From: Odiellus spinosus
Taxonomy: Eukaryota; Arthropoda; Arachnida; Opiliones; Phalangiidae
DNA: 64,000 nt
Assembly (NCBI GenBank): GCA_963920705.1
Contig: OY987234.1
Coordinates: 7,017,851 to 7,081,850 of the forward strand
Direction of reading: 5' to 3'
The notes beneath the pieces were generated by a model, which was not told the origin of the DNA, made no database searches, and saw only the letters and a program-made list of their open reading frames with translations. Positions 25,301 through 38,100 of the stretch are shown here, one piece after another. The translations under genes and the position numbers were made by a program. Numbering within the stretch: position 1 is the first letter of the stretch; every line of letters starts with the position of its first letter.

Positions 25301-26947
25301 ATATATATATTATAAAAATATATCCCCATAGGTTTCTTCACTTTAAGAAGACGATTAAATTTTGCATTATATTCGCTTACTTTCAGTTTCAGTTTACGTG
25401 GATAGTAAAATTAAGCACCTTCTTTTGCTTTGGTATCAAATGACATTGGATTTTAAAATACACCGTAAGGGTTTGTACGGTATAGAACTTTTAACGCGAG
25501 CAGGGGGAGGGGCATTCCCCCCTCAGTGGAAAGAGAAAAGTATCTCGTAAATCGTCGTTTGGAATACTCGGTTAAAATTGTCTTTTTGAGTGTTATAGTC
25601 TACTAGCACGGCATCGACTGCGGCCAAAGATTGGTTTACTCTTTCGTAAAAACCATTGCGCGCGAGGAACTGAGCGATAAAAATCTTTCCTAGTACCAAG
25701 TTAGGTATATAAAAAAAAAGGCCCGAAATTTTCTAGCTTCTTTTAACTTTCGCCCTGTAGCCAAAGTACCTATCCGGGGAAGTTAACGCCGATACAGGGT
25801 GGTACCGCAAATTACACGTATTACTAAGAACAAATTCAAACACATGAGAAAATGGTAATACACAGCATTAACCTCTCGCTCTCGCATACATTGTATCCAA
25901 AATTCTACCAATTTTCAAAACGAAATCTGGCACTCTGCCGTTTCATTTTTCTACCGCGACTTCTTATCTAAACTAGATTTTGTAGGTTCACGCCAATATA
26001 TATGAAATTTACTTAACTATTTTTGATTAAATATTTTTAAGAACGTGTATCAAGCACTAGATGATGGGTTTAGAATATCCTTGACACTCCCATGTTCTTA
26101 GAAATCCAACTAATACAACTCAATCTAAGAACTCATTGATGCACCTAAACCTTTTTCTAGAAAAATTCGAAGTTAGGTTTAATAATCAACGCTTAATTTG
26201 AAATCATTGACTAATAATTCCTGAATTATTTAATTTTTTTATTTCTTAAATAAAATATTTGTAACGTACTCAAATGTGTTATTATCTCCCCATCTTCTTT
26301 AATTTAATGAATGAAATCCAAATTAATTTTATTAATACTCGAATATTTTCCAAATTAAAACTAGAAATTAATTTTAAAATTAAATATTTCGATCAACACC
26401 CTGTATACGACCTTACGATCCCTCACCCCGTTATATCCCCGGGCCAATGAAAAGCGTTTTTTACGACGGAAAGAAGGAGGCAATGGATACGAATCGAATA
26501 GGTTCGAGTTTCGTTTTACGCTTTTTTCAGAGTTGAATTTACAGCGGTAAACTTTAAAAAGAGAAATTTCCCCTATCGCGTCTCTTTCCCTTATTTCAAT
26601 TGGAAAAGACGTCGCTTACAAAGCTAACTCTATAAGCCGATGGCTCTTAACGCAATTCCCTTTAGACTAAACGGAGACTATAAGTATAATACTAAGGCGT
26701 CGCTCTACGGCTTTGATATGGACATTGAAATGTCTTTATCGATCCATCCCTATATAAAGTTTTAATATACGATCATGCTTATATTATATTGTAAATTCAG
26801 CGCGTTGACAATTCACTTACGTCTCGAAGCTGCGGGCTTTTAGTCTATCTTTAAGGCGACTGATGGTAAATTTTATAAGGATATACTATAAAGATCGGTA
26901 ACCTATGTGTCCTAATCTCAAACCATTTATTCTGGGAATATCGTATA
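22391..26947. other. Unique AT-rich sequence, no gene recognised
   Basis: Includes a G13 run at 24563-24575 and a G run near 23974. The minus-strand frame at 23605-23814 is Trp-rich but matches no family I know. No dispersed repeat was matched over this interval. Confidence 0.4.
24563..24575 (+). repeat. G homopolymer, about 13 bases
   Basis: A pure G run in AT-rich surroundings. Confidence 0.85.
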
Positions 26948-27396
26948 TTTTAAAAGGAGAATGCGACGTAAAAACAAAATTATAAATCAATATTAAGCTA
27001 GAAATCAATTTTTAACTTACTCCGAAAGTATGTGCTTATTCAGAAAATGACTCAATTGTGCAAGAAAGTGAAATCTTCAGATTTTGGCATTGAATTTAAA
27101 GGAGTACCTCCGACCAATAAAAAGACGCCCCCCCCCCCCCGACACGCGCTGCGGCTTCAGTCTTTGAATGGCACAAAACTCGTTTCTTGATTATTTTCAA
27201 GCGCAATCGTGCGTACAACAGCGCGTGTCACGGATATTTTACGAAACATTTGATAAGTCGGTGGTTCTCCTTTGAAATAAATGCTAAAACTTGAATTTTT
27301 TGCACTATTCAGACCAAGTACATTTTCCGAATGTTTTAAGAAAAAAAAAAAAAAAAAAAGTCACTTTATTTCCCTCTTCATCCTCACTTTAAACTA
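26948..27396. mobile_element. Repeat family A copy 2 (A2), uninterrupted
   Basis: The left arm begins TTTAAAAGGAGAATGCGACG and includes TTTTGGCATTGAATTTAAAG and CCAATAAAAAGACGCCCC. The right arm is inverted: GTTCTCCTTTGAAATAAATG, then CCAAGTACATTTTCCGAATG, an A19 run (27341-27359), and TTCATCCTCACTTTAAA at the end. The interior (TTTGAATGGCACAAAACTCG, TTCAAGCGCAATCG) matches A1 in reverse orientation and gives the pre-insertion arrangement for B1. A C13 run lies at 27128-27140. It has no open frame of transposase type. Confidence 0.75.
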
Positions 27397-28394
27397 ATCC
27401 TTTTTAAATATATGCGTTACATTTTAAATGAAGCTTAGAGTTAGATTACTAATTTAAATATTTAGTATCCGAAAGATAAAATTACGCTTTAAGCCTAATT
27501 AAGCTGAGTAAAAATATTTAATATTTATAAAGATTGAATAAAATGTATTCCAAGGCAAAATTAGAGTTGGGGTTTTAAATAATAGTTTAATTTTATCATC
27601 GCTCAGTTTAAAGGCGATTTAAATAATATATGGGTGAAAATAAATGTTACATTCGAGTTAAATCTGCTAAAAATGACGTCGCGTCTTCACAGAATCGTAA
27701 AAAAGAAATACAGAAGCGAAAAACGTAAGTTAAAGTTTTACCCGTTGGGGTCGCGAAATTGGTTTTTACGTAGAACGAAATAAAAAAATAAGGGGGACTG
27801 GTTTGAATTTCCGAAAAATATTTTCGCAAAAAAGAAAAAACCAAAGAATGGAAAAAAAAATAAAATCAAAAATGTATTCGAAGCCGGTGGTAGTATATAC
27901 GTAACGAATTTGAAATTCATCGAAGCGAACCCTTTTTTCCAAGCATTCGCTTTTCTTTTTCGTCTCGAAGGAAAGGGAAATCTAAGAAAACGAATTCAAT
28001 AACGGATGAAAAACGAATAAAACGCGACTGCAGCGCCCCCGCACCCAATCCAACGACGAGAAATAATATTTAAGGACGCGGAAAAAATAAAAATATTGGA
28101 ATGACGCGGCGTGGCGCAACCCTCCATCTATATTTAGGGCAAACTCGACGAAATCATTGTTTACAATTCGATTACTTTATCATTTCCCCCCAAAAATAAA
28201 ATGAAGGAATAGAAAAAGAGGTGGAATATTCGAATATCACGTCGTCCGATCAAGAAAAACGATATTTCAAACCCGGCAACAGCGAGCCTCGTTACTTCAG
28301 ATTAGACTGCTGCAGTGTGGTCAAATATATTTCTCATTTATATCAAGCGCCTGTGTAAACGTCACTTTTTTTAAGGGTGACACGAGGCTAAAGA
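27397..28394. other. Unique sequence, no gene recognised
   Basis: The minus-strand frames at 27647-27920 are Phe-rich translations of A-rich DNA and are not credible. Nothing further supported. Confidence 0.45.
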
Positions 28395-28395
28395 G

Positions 28396-28430
28396 ATTTT
28401 CTGCTCACTCAAAAGATAAGAGCAGAAAAT
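28396..28430. other. Perfect 11-bp stem-loop
   Basis: ATTTTCTGCTC at 28396-28406 is followed after 13 bases by its exact reverse complement GAGCAGAAAAT at 28420-28430. It lies just upstream of repeat L1 and could mark that repeat's end. It does not match the histone mRNA stem-loop consensus. Confidence 0.6.
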
Positions 28431-28439
28431 ATCAATAAA

Positions 28440-28755
28440 GAAATATTTAAAACACGTTTTCTTCTAACAAAATGACAACAACAAACATTGTAAATCGAAA
28501 GCTCCATGAAATACCGCGAGATTTGGCGCGCTTTCGTAAAAGGAATGAAATCAGATTTGCCCGAGGAAATTCGGGCTTTGCTCGAAAGATTGCTACAGTT
28601 CTAGAGCGAAAGTTTGGCCACTCCCCTTTTCTGAAAATTTTAATTTGTTCCCAAGGAAAAAAAACAGGGTCTTGACGAGAATTTGAGATCCTCTTTCCGA
28701 AAAAACGGTTGAATATTTTGTATAGACACTTTTTAGACCCACCAATCTCTATAGG
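28440..28755 (+). repeat. Repeat family L copy 1 (L1), with a short open frame
   Basis: Sequence blocks match L3 (56.75-57.07 kb, opposite strand) and L2 (40.16 kb). They include AACAAAATGACAACAACAAA, CATTGTAAATCGAAAG, GGGTCTTGACGAGAATTTGA, GATCCTCTTTCCG and AAACGGTTGAATATTTTG. An ATG frame at 28472-28675 (67 codons) begins Met-Thr-Thr-Thr-Asn-Ile-Val-Asn-Arg-Lys, and the same start with Ala for Val occurs in L3. After about ten residues the two frames diverge. L is therefore either a mobile element with a decayed coding part or a short repeat whose ATG region is conserved for other reasons. Confidence 0.65.
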
Positions 28756-31020
28756 TATTTTACCGCGTATTAACGATGATTATCGTACCGTTCGATAATT
28801 TTCTTCGATCCTATACACCTTCGAAGTTATCTACGCGTACCCGTACCCGTTATTGGTTCTATTTCTTTTTCCAGACACTCTAACGAGCGCGTATAAGGGC
28901 AACTCCTCGAGGGATAAGTACGAGGTTAGAGAATCGGAAAACGCGAAATCAAGAGCCCGAGAACCGAAGGATCGTGTGACGCGGAGAGTTAGATAAGGAT
29001 CAAACAAATCGAGACATCGTTATTAGTAGCCCAGTTTAGCCCCGAGGAGTTTAACCGAGAGAGAGATGGAGATGCGAAGGAGGAGGGAGGGGGAATAGGG
29101 TTAGAGAAAGGATGCTGCGGGATAGAGAGAGAGGAAGGCGAGTTAACGGACGAATGAACCGTAAAAATGACTTCGGCTGCGTGGATTCGTAGTTCAACTT
29201 TATAGAAGCTGAGCGTCTCAACATTGATTTTTCTCGGGTGTACATGGATTGGAGGATACGCTCTATAGCTGGCTTTTTCGCGGTGTGTTTTCATCCAAAT
29301 TGAGCGAGAGTTTCGAGACGCCAAGCCATATATACCCCTCTACAGCGTCGATATTTCAATGGAAGTATTCTTAATGGTCGCGTATTCATCCACTCGTCAT
29401 AGTCCCGAGACCACCTCCCCGTCGTTACCCCCTACTAAAGTTGTTAAGACTATTTCAATCAATGAAACTTTAGGGGGGATAGAGTCAAATCGGGTAGGCG
29501 GTGAAATCATCCCGATCGGTTTCAACCCTATTACTGAAGTTAATTCGAACGAAACAAAAAAAGGGGAACTGACTGAGCTTCGTCTTCTTGGAGGGAAGAA
29601 ATTTGTTAGGGAGGGATTTCTTTCGGATGGCTGGGAACCGTGGCGAAGAAGCTCGTTTGGCGGCTCGCAAGAAACCCACGCAAAACTAGATAGGGCCGAA
29701 CCCTACAGTTTCTTTCCACGGTTGGGAGTTAGCTTGGGAAAAAACCCATAGATATATACACCCCCGCCAAATCACCGAACCGTAGCCACTGCACCCCCCC
29801 CCCCCCCGATCCATAGCCCCCACCCTCCTAAGAGAACTACAGATCCCGACTCTAAAGACTAACTCTGACGCAACCCATGGTCGTCTGACTATCTCATTTT
29901 AAGTTTTCAGCGCGTACAAACCTAGGGTGTATAGAATATCTACGAGTAAAATAATCATTAGGATGGTTGTTTACGTATGGAAGACTTAAATGGTTTCGAT
30001 TAAAGTTTTGTCCGTGAACGATGTTGTAATAGAAATAAGAGTTGATGCGGAGTAATACTCCGTGTTAAATAAAATACAGTATTAAAGTAGTTTTAGAGTA
30101 TGACTGACGAATGTACCAGAATATTTTTAATACGGATTATCCGCGGTTTCAGGCGAATACGTCGCGAATGTAGTATTTGTTGTTCCTAAACCACAAAGTA
30201 GTTATCCAAGCGTTTGCAGCCACTCATCGCGATTCTTTATTAATGCTTAAAACACAAACGCGTTTTCGGAATATACGCCATCACGCCGTTGTATTTTTTT
30301 TTTTTTTTTGTACAAGACATAGCGCTGTCGACTCGTCTTCTTGGGTAGGTTTTTAGCAGAACGAAAGAAGGGAAATGGTTGGATGAAGCGAAAAACGGAG
30401 AGTTTCTTCGCCGCGGGTGGGCGAGGAAGAAATCTCGCATGGGCGCCCAAAAACGAACCCCAGAGATTTTCTCGATGAGAATGAGAGAACCATCAACTAG
30501 ATGTATTCGAGGCCCGATCACCGTCTAGCTCCCGATAGCCGAATAGCGTTCCTCTAAACCTCTTTACGGATACGAATCTACAACCTAGAAATGGACCGGA
30601 TTTGCCACGGAAAAAGCCAGATTACGAGTCTAAAATCGGTCCTTTCCTAAGATTGGGAACGCGATGGATCTATAGGAACTGGCTTACTCCATTAGTAAGA
30701 ACGAAGGGTGGTCCGATGCCTCCCCCCACTCTTTCTCCTTTACACACCGACTAAACAATCGTATAGTACTCGGGCGAGCAAACTATATAGCCTAACGATT
30801 CCCTTTCTCATCTTTTTCTCAGCGTATTTCCGGATGCTGCTATAGTACAGTCCCTATCGCTAATGACCCTAGAGTTTTCGAGTCTACGAAGACTCTTCTT
30901 TACCAAATTCGTAGCTCGCGCATTCCGCCCCGATACCGATGGGAATCCCCCAGACTACGTATAGGGCTTTTAAGCCCATCTTGGATTTTTAGCATCTTTC
31001 TTTCGATGATGAACTCGATA
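28756..31020. other. CpG- and purine-rich unique sequence, no gene recognised
   Basis: Contains overlapping frames on both strands at 28989-29751 and 30240-30521, a C14 run (29794-29807) and a T16 run (30294-30309). The 130-codon frame at 29359-29751 starts with ATG but has no recognisable domain, and a minus-strand frame overlaps it. The island could be regulatory; nothing proves it. Confidence 0.4.
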
Positions 31021-31045
31021 TTTTTTTTTTTTTTTTTTTTTTTTT
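31021..31045 (+). repeat. T homopolymer, 25 bases
   Basis: A pure run of T. It could be the tail of an old minus-strand retroposed sequence, but no target duplication or retrosequence could be read beside it. Confidence 0.9.
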
Positions 31046-34000
31046 GTTTGGAATATTTTACCACGCGGAGAAAATTATACGTTGAAAAAATTGTACCGTT
31101 ACTCGTTTAGAGTATACGTGTACGCGAAACCAAAGTGGCATTAGTTTCGTTATCACTAGTAGCCCTGATGGCCTAAATAATCCGAAATCATAGTCGTGGT
31201 ACCTTTTTTTATTTTTATTTCGCACGATAAAGATCGTTGTTATTAGCAAGTATTAATTTGATTATTTGACCCACCAATATGGTGTAATCCAACGCGGAAC
31301 ATTTTAATTTTTCCTATTCGAATAGCACGACCTACGATTAGCTGGATTTTCCGCTACACGCTCAATAATGTTAACGGAGAAAAAAATACTGGGAAGTTTC
31401 CTTTAATTTGACGCCCAAACTCGTTGGATATGTTGATTAAATGCTACTCATGTACGTTATTAAAATTGCCTTGACGAATTTCTCGGGTAACATTTCTCGC
31501 CAAGTCGATAGGTCACCATTTTGACTCAATCAGACGCGGCAAACTCGAACGAAGGTTGACGATAGACTTTGGGACGAGCGAGGATTAAATGTCTGGTTTC
31601 CATTTAACCTCGAGAAGGAGTGAACGAATTGTACTTAACTGGGGTTCGAAACAAAGCGAACGTTAGGGACACGCGCCAACGTCTAGGAGACTACGAGATT
31701 CCGGGTTCTAGACGCGTATGACTCCTTGGGGAGACCTCTGCCAGGGACTCTAAACGCGCAAGATGCTCTAGATGGGAAACATAGGGACGAACGCGAGAAC
31801 GGGGAATTGCTCGGCCACCAAGGAGAAGGGAACGTTTTCGTTCGCCCCAACGAACTCTGGACCCCAATAGACCTAAGAGGAGAAATACCCCCCACTTTTA
31901 AAGGGGATATCCTTCTAATGGCTTGTCTAGTATAGCTAGCCACGATACACCAATATCCCGTAGAACTCGGATTCCATCCACTAACAAAATACGAATGAAC
32001 TCGTGAACTGGTCGGCGTGATTCTAATCAGAGACTCGGTTAGCAAAGTTCACTCCCTCGGCTTAAACCAAACTATTCGTTCTTCATTCTCGGAACAGTTC
32101 GCGAACTAAAATAAAACTGAAGCGGAATAATACGCCGCGTTAAATCAAATAGAGAAAAAGAAGTTCCTAACAGATTGGCAAGGATCCTACAGTTTAGGTC
32201 TATACGAGAGAAAATGCCATTGGGGAGCGAAGGAAATTCCTGGACGGATAGATGCTCGGGGTGGGTATGGGTATGGGGTGAAAGGGGTCCGGTTGACGAA
32301 TCAAACTTGTCCAGCGGAGCGTTTTCACCCCGATGACTCGTTCATATCTTTCCGCCCGCGCGCTCACGCTTCTAGTTATAGGTTCGGTTGACCGTCCGTC
32401 CGTTTGCTCGCCCGCCCTCGTATTAGGCTTTTTTCTCCCCTCGGATGAATCCGTCCGTTTTTAGGACGCGGGTCAACCCACGCTAGAGGGATCAGAACGG
32501 TCACTAGTTCCGACTTATAGCCCCCCTCTCCCCCTGCACTACGCTTTACGCCATAAGGCTTATAATATAAGAGCTATACTGCCCAAATCAACCAACCACC
32601 CAACGAATTCGACAAAGCAAAACAAACTGGGATTACTTTTTTTATTCTAGATCCAACCGTTCTATAGATATATATAAACCGTGGTCTCAACCTTGGAAGT
32701 CACATAAATTAACGGAAGACACTCGCTTTACCAATGAAGAAGTTGGGTTACTTCCAAGATCACGACTCGGAAGATATAGAGATGGATTTTATTTTCGCAA
32801 ATGATTTGAACACGCAGGAGGGAAAATATTGATTTGACCTTCTTTTTTAAAGGTCCCGACTACCCCACAACTAGGATGTCAAAAGATTTGAATTTTGTGA
32901 CGTAATGGTTTAGGTTAGATGGGACTGCGCACACTTTTCCGGATGGAGATTTTTTTTAAAAAAGATCGAATTTATTAAATTTATTTGGTACGCTATAGGT
33001 TGACTACGCGTCATCAAAATGACGTCACTAATGGTTTTATAACGTTTATGACGAGCTTCTAAAGTATAAGGGTGATTCGATAAGTAGACAACGGAAATTC
33101 ACAATTAAAAGCCTCGTCCACGCTCTCGGCGCCCAAATAGAATAACTATTAACAATTAATTTGTGGTTAGAATCAGTTCGAAATGACAGCGAAGACAAAA
33201 CGCGAAAGGGTTACATTTAGTCGTATTCAACGAATAATTACGATTTAGGTCGTACAGAAATCCGAGACGATAATGGGAGTCTTAATTGTACCAAGTTAGA
33301 GTCACCAATGAAAGAAATTTGGAAATAAAAAAGAAAAAAAGAAAAAGGAGAAATTAGCCTTAATTAAAGAAATTGTTTAATTAGAATAGCGCATTCCGTC
33401 CAATAACGAGTTATTGTCGAGAAGTTATCATCCTGAGTTTGCAACGGAAATCAATTAAGAGACAAAATAAACATTTTTACTAGGAATTAACAGTGCCGCT
33501 TAATGATAGAGTTTATTGCCGAGATGAAAACGCGAGCTCGTTACCTTTGTCAAGAATTTAACTTGGTCTCTGGCGTATCTACAACAAACGCGAAATAAAA
33601 CGGTAGAAATACTTTCGAGATTTCATCGTTTACAAAAGTTAAAATCTTATCTCCGAGACAATAAAACCACCGAAACTCTAGAAGCTCATTCCAAGTTTAT
33701 TCTCTTTGAAAACTTATCTTGGTTCCGAATGAGCTAGTCTATTTACTGCCTCGCTTACAAACACTCGTGTTTCTAAACAGCGAGAGAGAGAGAGATAATA
33801 ATTAAACGGAACTAGGCACGAATGAGAAAAACAAAGGTGCATCGTGGAATGAAGACGAAAACTCTAATTAAGGAGCGAGCTGCGCTGCTCGCGAAATGAA
33901 GAGGAAAAAAGAAGGGAAATATCCGGAAAAGAAAACGAAATAATGAGTTTTCGCGGAAAATTAATAAATACAAAGATCTCTAGCGTACGCGCTGAGGAAA

Positions 34001-35163
34001 ACGACGTCAAGTATATACGAACGGCCACGGAGAGAGCGAGCGGGCTTCCACCGTAAGGAAAGGAAATCACGCTTAATTCTCCGCAACAAGGAAAAGAAAT
34101 TCCGGCAACGGGGGCCAAAGGTGACGTGTTTCGGACGCCGAGCCAGATGAGAACCCACTCGCGTCCATCCAACAACTCCCGAATACGGAGAAAGGCTACA
34201 AACGAGGCTACAAACGAGGCTAGAACACGTATAGCCGAAAACATTGAACGTATTTCCCAGCTTCATTCGGATTAAATTCTGGTTTGAACTGTGGTACTGG
34301 ATGAAGTGGTTCAGGAACTCGAAGAGATTTAAAATATATAGTGAGTGGATGGATTTCTAGCATAACCAGCTAGAGATTAGGAGATTGGTTCGAGGCTTCA
34401 TTCGCCTCTTCGGGTGGTCAGAGAAGAGTAGAATATAGCTGGAGTTGTGGGGATGTCGGGAGAAGTCGGGCGCGTGATTCTTTGGGAGACGAACGCGACA
34501 ACGGAAACGGATACGAGGCAATTGGAGACCCGGCCTATACACGCGCTAGAGAGACCTCCTACGACACACCGACACACCACGCCCTACACCTACCCTATGT
34601 AGCGTCATCATTTCGCTATACGACTTTCGACCGAAGAATAAACCGCCAACCACGATTTGAAAAGATAGCGTCTTTACCCGTTACTTCGCTACAAACTCGA
34701 CTAGAAATTAACTATCGGGTCTATTCCAGCGCGAGAGTTCGGCGCGACCAAACGCGATCTACAGTTAAGTCGAGTGTACACCGATGAGTTCGGGATAAGA
34801 ATAAAACACTATAGAGTTACGCTCATTTAATTAAATCGAGATGAAGTTCGCCATGCCTTTTAACCCAAATGTCTAAAGTCATACGCGTTATTTTATTCGT
34901 GATTGGGTTAGGCACATGCACGTGACGTTTTACTGTCGCACTTTTTCGAATCGCGTTTCGAAACGTCTAGAGTACCTCTAGAGACATTATTTAAAACTTC
35001 AGCCCACGTAGCGATAGTTACTGTTTTCAACAACCGTGCGTTTCTTCCGTTAATAATTTTTTTTTAAAACACTAAACGATATTGAATACATTGATAAACT
35101 CGCGAATTCTGATCAGTTTCGAGCTACGCGACGCTCCAAAAAAGGACCTAATGTGTACAAACC
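31046..35163. other. CpG-rich unique sequence, no gene recognised
   Basis: GC- and CpG-rich islands lie near 31560-32500 and 33850-34800, with a GAGAGAGAGAGAG tract near 33781 and a short tandem GGCTACAAACGA at about 34193-34220. Frames on both strands (for example 31683-32045 and 33864-34266) mirror one another and show no domain. Best suited for a search for conserved non-coding or exonic sequence. Confidence 0.4.
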
Positions 35164-35183
35164 AAAAAAAAAAAAAAAAAAAA
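35164..35183 (+). repeat. A homopolymer, about 20 bases
   Basis: A pure A run followed by CAAAACGG. No adjacent retroposed sequence recognised. Confidence 0.85.
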
Positions 35184-38100
35184 CAAAACGGAGCAATGAA
35201 AACTTAGCTTTATTTCTTTTGTTTAGAAAAGCTCGCTCTGGTATATCTATCTATAAAGCGTGATTAGGGAAGGGGGACACTCGGTTCTAGAAACGTCGAT
35301 GCAACTTGGAATGGAGACGGTCTGAGAAGTACTATAGAAGGCTTCTCCTCTTTCTGGACTTAAAAAGAAGAGGGACCAAAGAGAAAGAGACGCTGAGATA
35401 TGATGATCATCGGAGGGGGAGACCAGAGAGAGAAAAGGCAACCGAACTAAATGAGGGTTGAATTACGATTGCTGAGAAGGCTTTTTAGCGCCCATTCCTA
35501 AAAGGAGTCTCAACCATATATACGGATATCCTATACTATTCGTAGTCCTACTTACAGCCCTATATACGAGGATAGTGTGTGGAAAAACTAAGGAGACGAC
35601 TTAAAAGAGGGGTGCGGGGTGGGCACGAGATGAAGTGTATAAATTCTGATAATGAAATTGTCGGCGTTTTTCGATGACCCCTCTATATAACCGCCATCAC
35701 TGCCACTGTCCAATTCCGGTCAACCAAAAAATAAAACCCAAATCAGATTTGCTATAGCCGTTGCAATCCCAGCAAACCAACCTACATTTCTTTATGGGGT
35801 TTTTATTTTACGCTGGGAAGGAAAAAATATAAAGATCAACTCCATATAAACTTCCGTTTTATTTTTAGCCGACGTCAATCGGATTTGAACTAGATCGAAA
35901 GAACTTTGATTAGTTTTTAGAACTGAATCGTAATGAAGTTTCAAACCAATATATAATTTATATTAGACGATATACTTCGCTATTTTTTGTTGGTTAAAGT
36001 TTAGAAAACAAAATAAACCGATATTGTCTACTACTCCAATGCTCCATATAGCACTCCTCTCTGTATGGGTAAAATTCACAATTTTACGAGTTAGAAGGGG
36101 TCCTACTTCATCCCCCCTGTCTACGGAAAATTGGAAATTCTCTCTCTCCACAAACGACGACTTTTTTGGACGAACTCCAAGGCTGCTAGAGATATTCGCT
36201 AGACGAGCTCCCGCTCCGAAAACATCTACCGTTAGGAGGCGTACGAATCGCGCCTTTTGAGAATAACCCATACAGAGAGGGGTAGACAAGACCCGGGAGT
36301 AATAGACTTCAAAGGAGGGTTTCATCGCCTTCTGATAATATGTATTTAATTAACATTAAAACAAGTGGGATCCAAATGTTCGCGATAAAAACCGGTTCTT
36401 TGTGAAAACAAAACAAAAACTGATTTTTAATGTTCGATTCTGACATGTACCCTACAATCCAATTAATTTTAAGATCGGTATACAAGCTAGCTTAGAGAAG
36501 AGATTTTCGATAGAGATCAAGTTTTTTCTACGTTAAATTTCACGCTAAGTAAAGATGCGTAGAGCTCTATATAAAGGGTTGAAATGAAACAATCTCGAAT
36601 AGCAGCGAGGTTTATATTTGTTTTTATTTCCGATTTCAGTTCGCGAACTTATGTAGTATATCCTAGAGAGAAATCGTATTAAAATCGGGGATTCCGATCT
36701 AACTGGATTTCCTAGCGATATTACTGCCGAGTTATAGAAAGTGAAATAAAGTTAGAGAGAGAAGCAAACACCCCAAAGATATATCGTTTCAAAGAAATAA
36801 AATAAGAAAAAAAAAACATGAAGCTAGAAAATATATAGAACGGGCGAGATGCTCGAGTTGGCGTTTCAAACTTAATAATACGAGAAATGGCCGAGAGAGC
36901 TTTTTTTTTCCCCAACACTCGCTCAAGGCTCGTGCTATATACAATATAACGCCGAGGCCTCCAGGGTATGGATACATTCTTTAAAGTCTCGTAGCGCGGC
37001 ACCCGGGCCAAAAGTAATCTATAATAACCCCGAAATATACCCCGAGAAGAAGAAGAAAAAAATAACGGCTATACATTTCTTTCCCCGATGACCGCTTCAA
37101 TTTTCAGCGAGTAAAAACAATACCTCGTAAACTTTAAATAAAAGTTATATTCGGAAGGCATACATTCCCACGCTATGAAAACTTAGAGCGATTTTAATTC
37201 TATTTTAATTCGATAGTAGTTTACAACGTTTCCAAAGGCGAAGCGGATTGATACGTCGTCTTAGAACTTAAAGGGTATAATAAAGTATCATAGTATTTCA
37301 ACAATGAGTATAATATTAGTTTCGTGTATTGAAAATAACTGCAACCGAAGAAACCGAATTAACACGAAGAAAGAATATGTTTTCGTATGGGAATTTCGCA
37401 TCCCTTCCAAGAATGGATCTTTGAGAATAAATATATATAATATACGGAAACAACGTTACATTTTCTCAGTGTTTTACCCTTCGCACCTCGCGTTAGGTTT
37501 TTTTTAATTTAGGAGTAAAAAACGGATTAAGTTGGAAGCGTTACGAATTAAGTTTCATCGTTTCGAATCTACGTTATGTTACTGTCAAGTTAAGATGGGA
37601 TTACAATAATAGTATAATGTATGGAATACGCCAAAAAGGAAGTGGATGCGATTATCAGGGTAACTCGTTACAAATATGGTTTATATTGAAAATTGGAAGT
37701 GAAAAGGGTGATGGTGATCTAGAACATCCGGGAAAGATTTCTCCTATTCAAAACTCAGGGAATATTCAAAGACAAATTGCCATTTCTTTCCATATACTCA
37801 CGCCCTAAATATAAACACGCTACTTACGTCATAATGACGAAGAATAGACTCCGTTAATTATGATATTGATCATGTTTTTACTTCATGTTTTCATTATGCA
37901 CACACATCCATAGCATTTAACGGTATACACTGTGAGCCTATTCGCTAGGCTCCTAGCTGATCTAAAAGGTATAATCTTAAATAAATATTCATTCATTCGC
38001 TGTCCATCCTCTAAAAAGAACTATGATCAAAAATCCCTAAAAAATAGACCTTGTAGTTTTACTGTACATACTATTTCTGATTTCAATATTAAGTACTCCT

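Noticed and set aside
29359-29751. 130-codon plus-strand frame in a CpG-rich island
   Set aside because: It starts with ATG but has an opposing open frame on the other strand, no domain, and no flanking splice sites that make sense.
15353-33025. TGACGTCA words (15353, 19511, 33019) as a CRE regulatory array
   Set aside because: They are single, widely spaced eight-base palindromes with no clustering.
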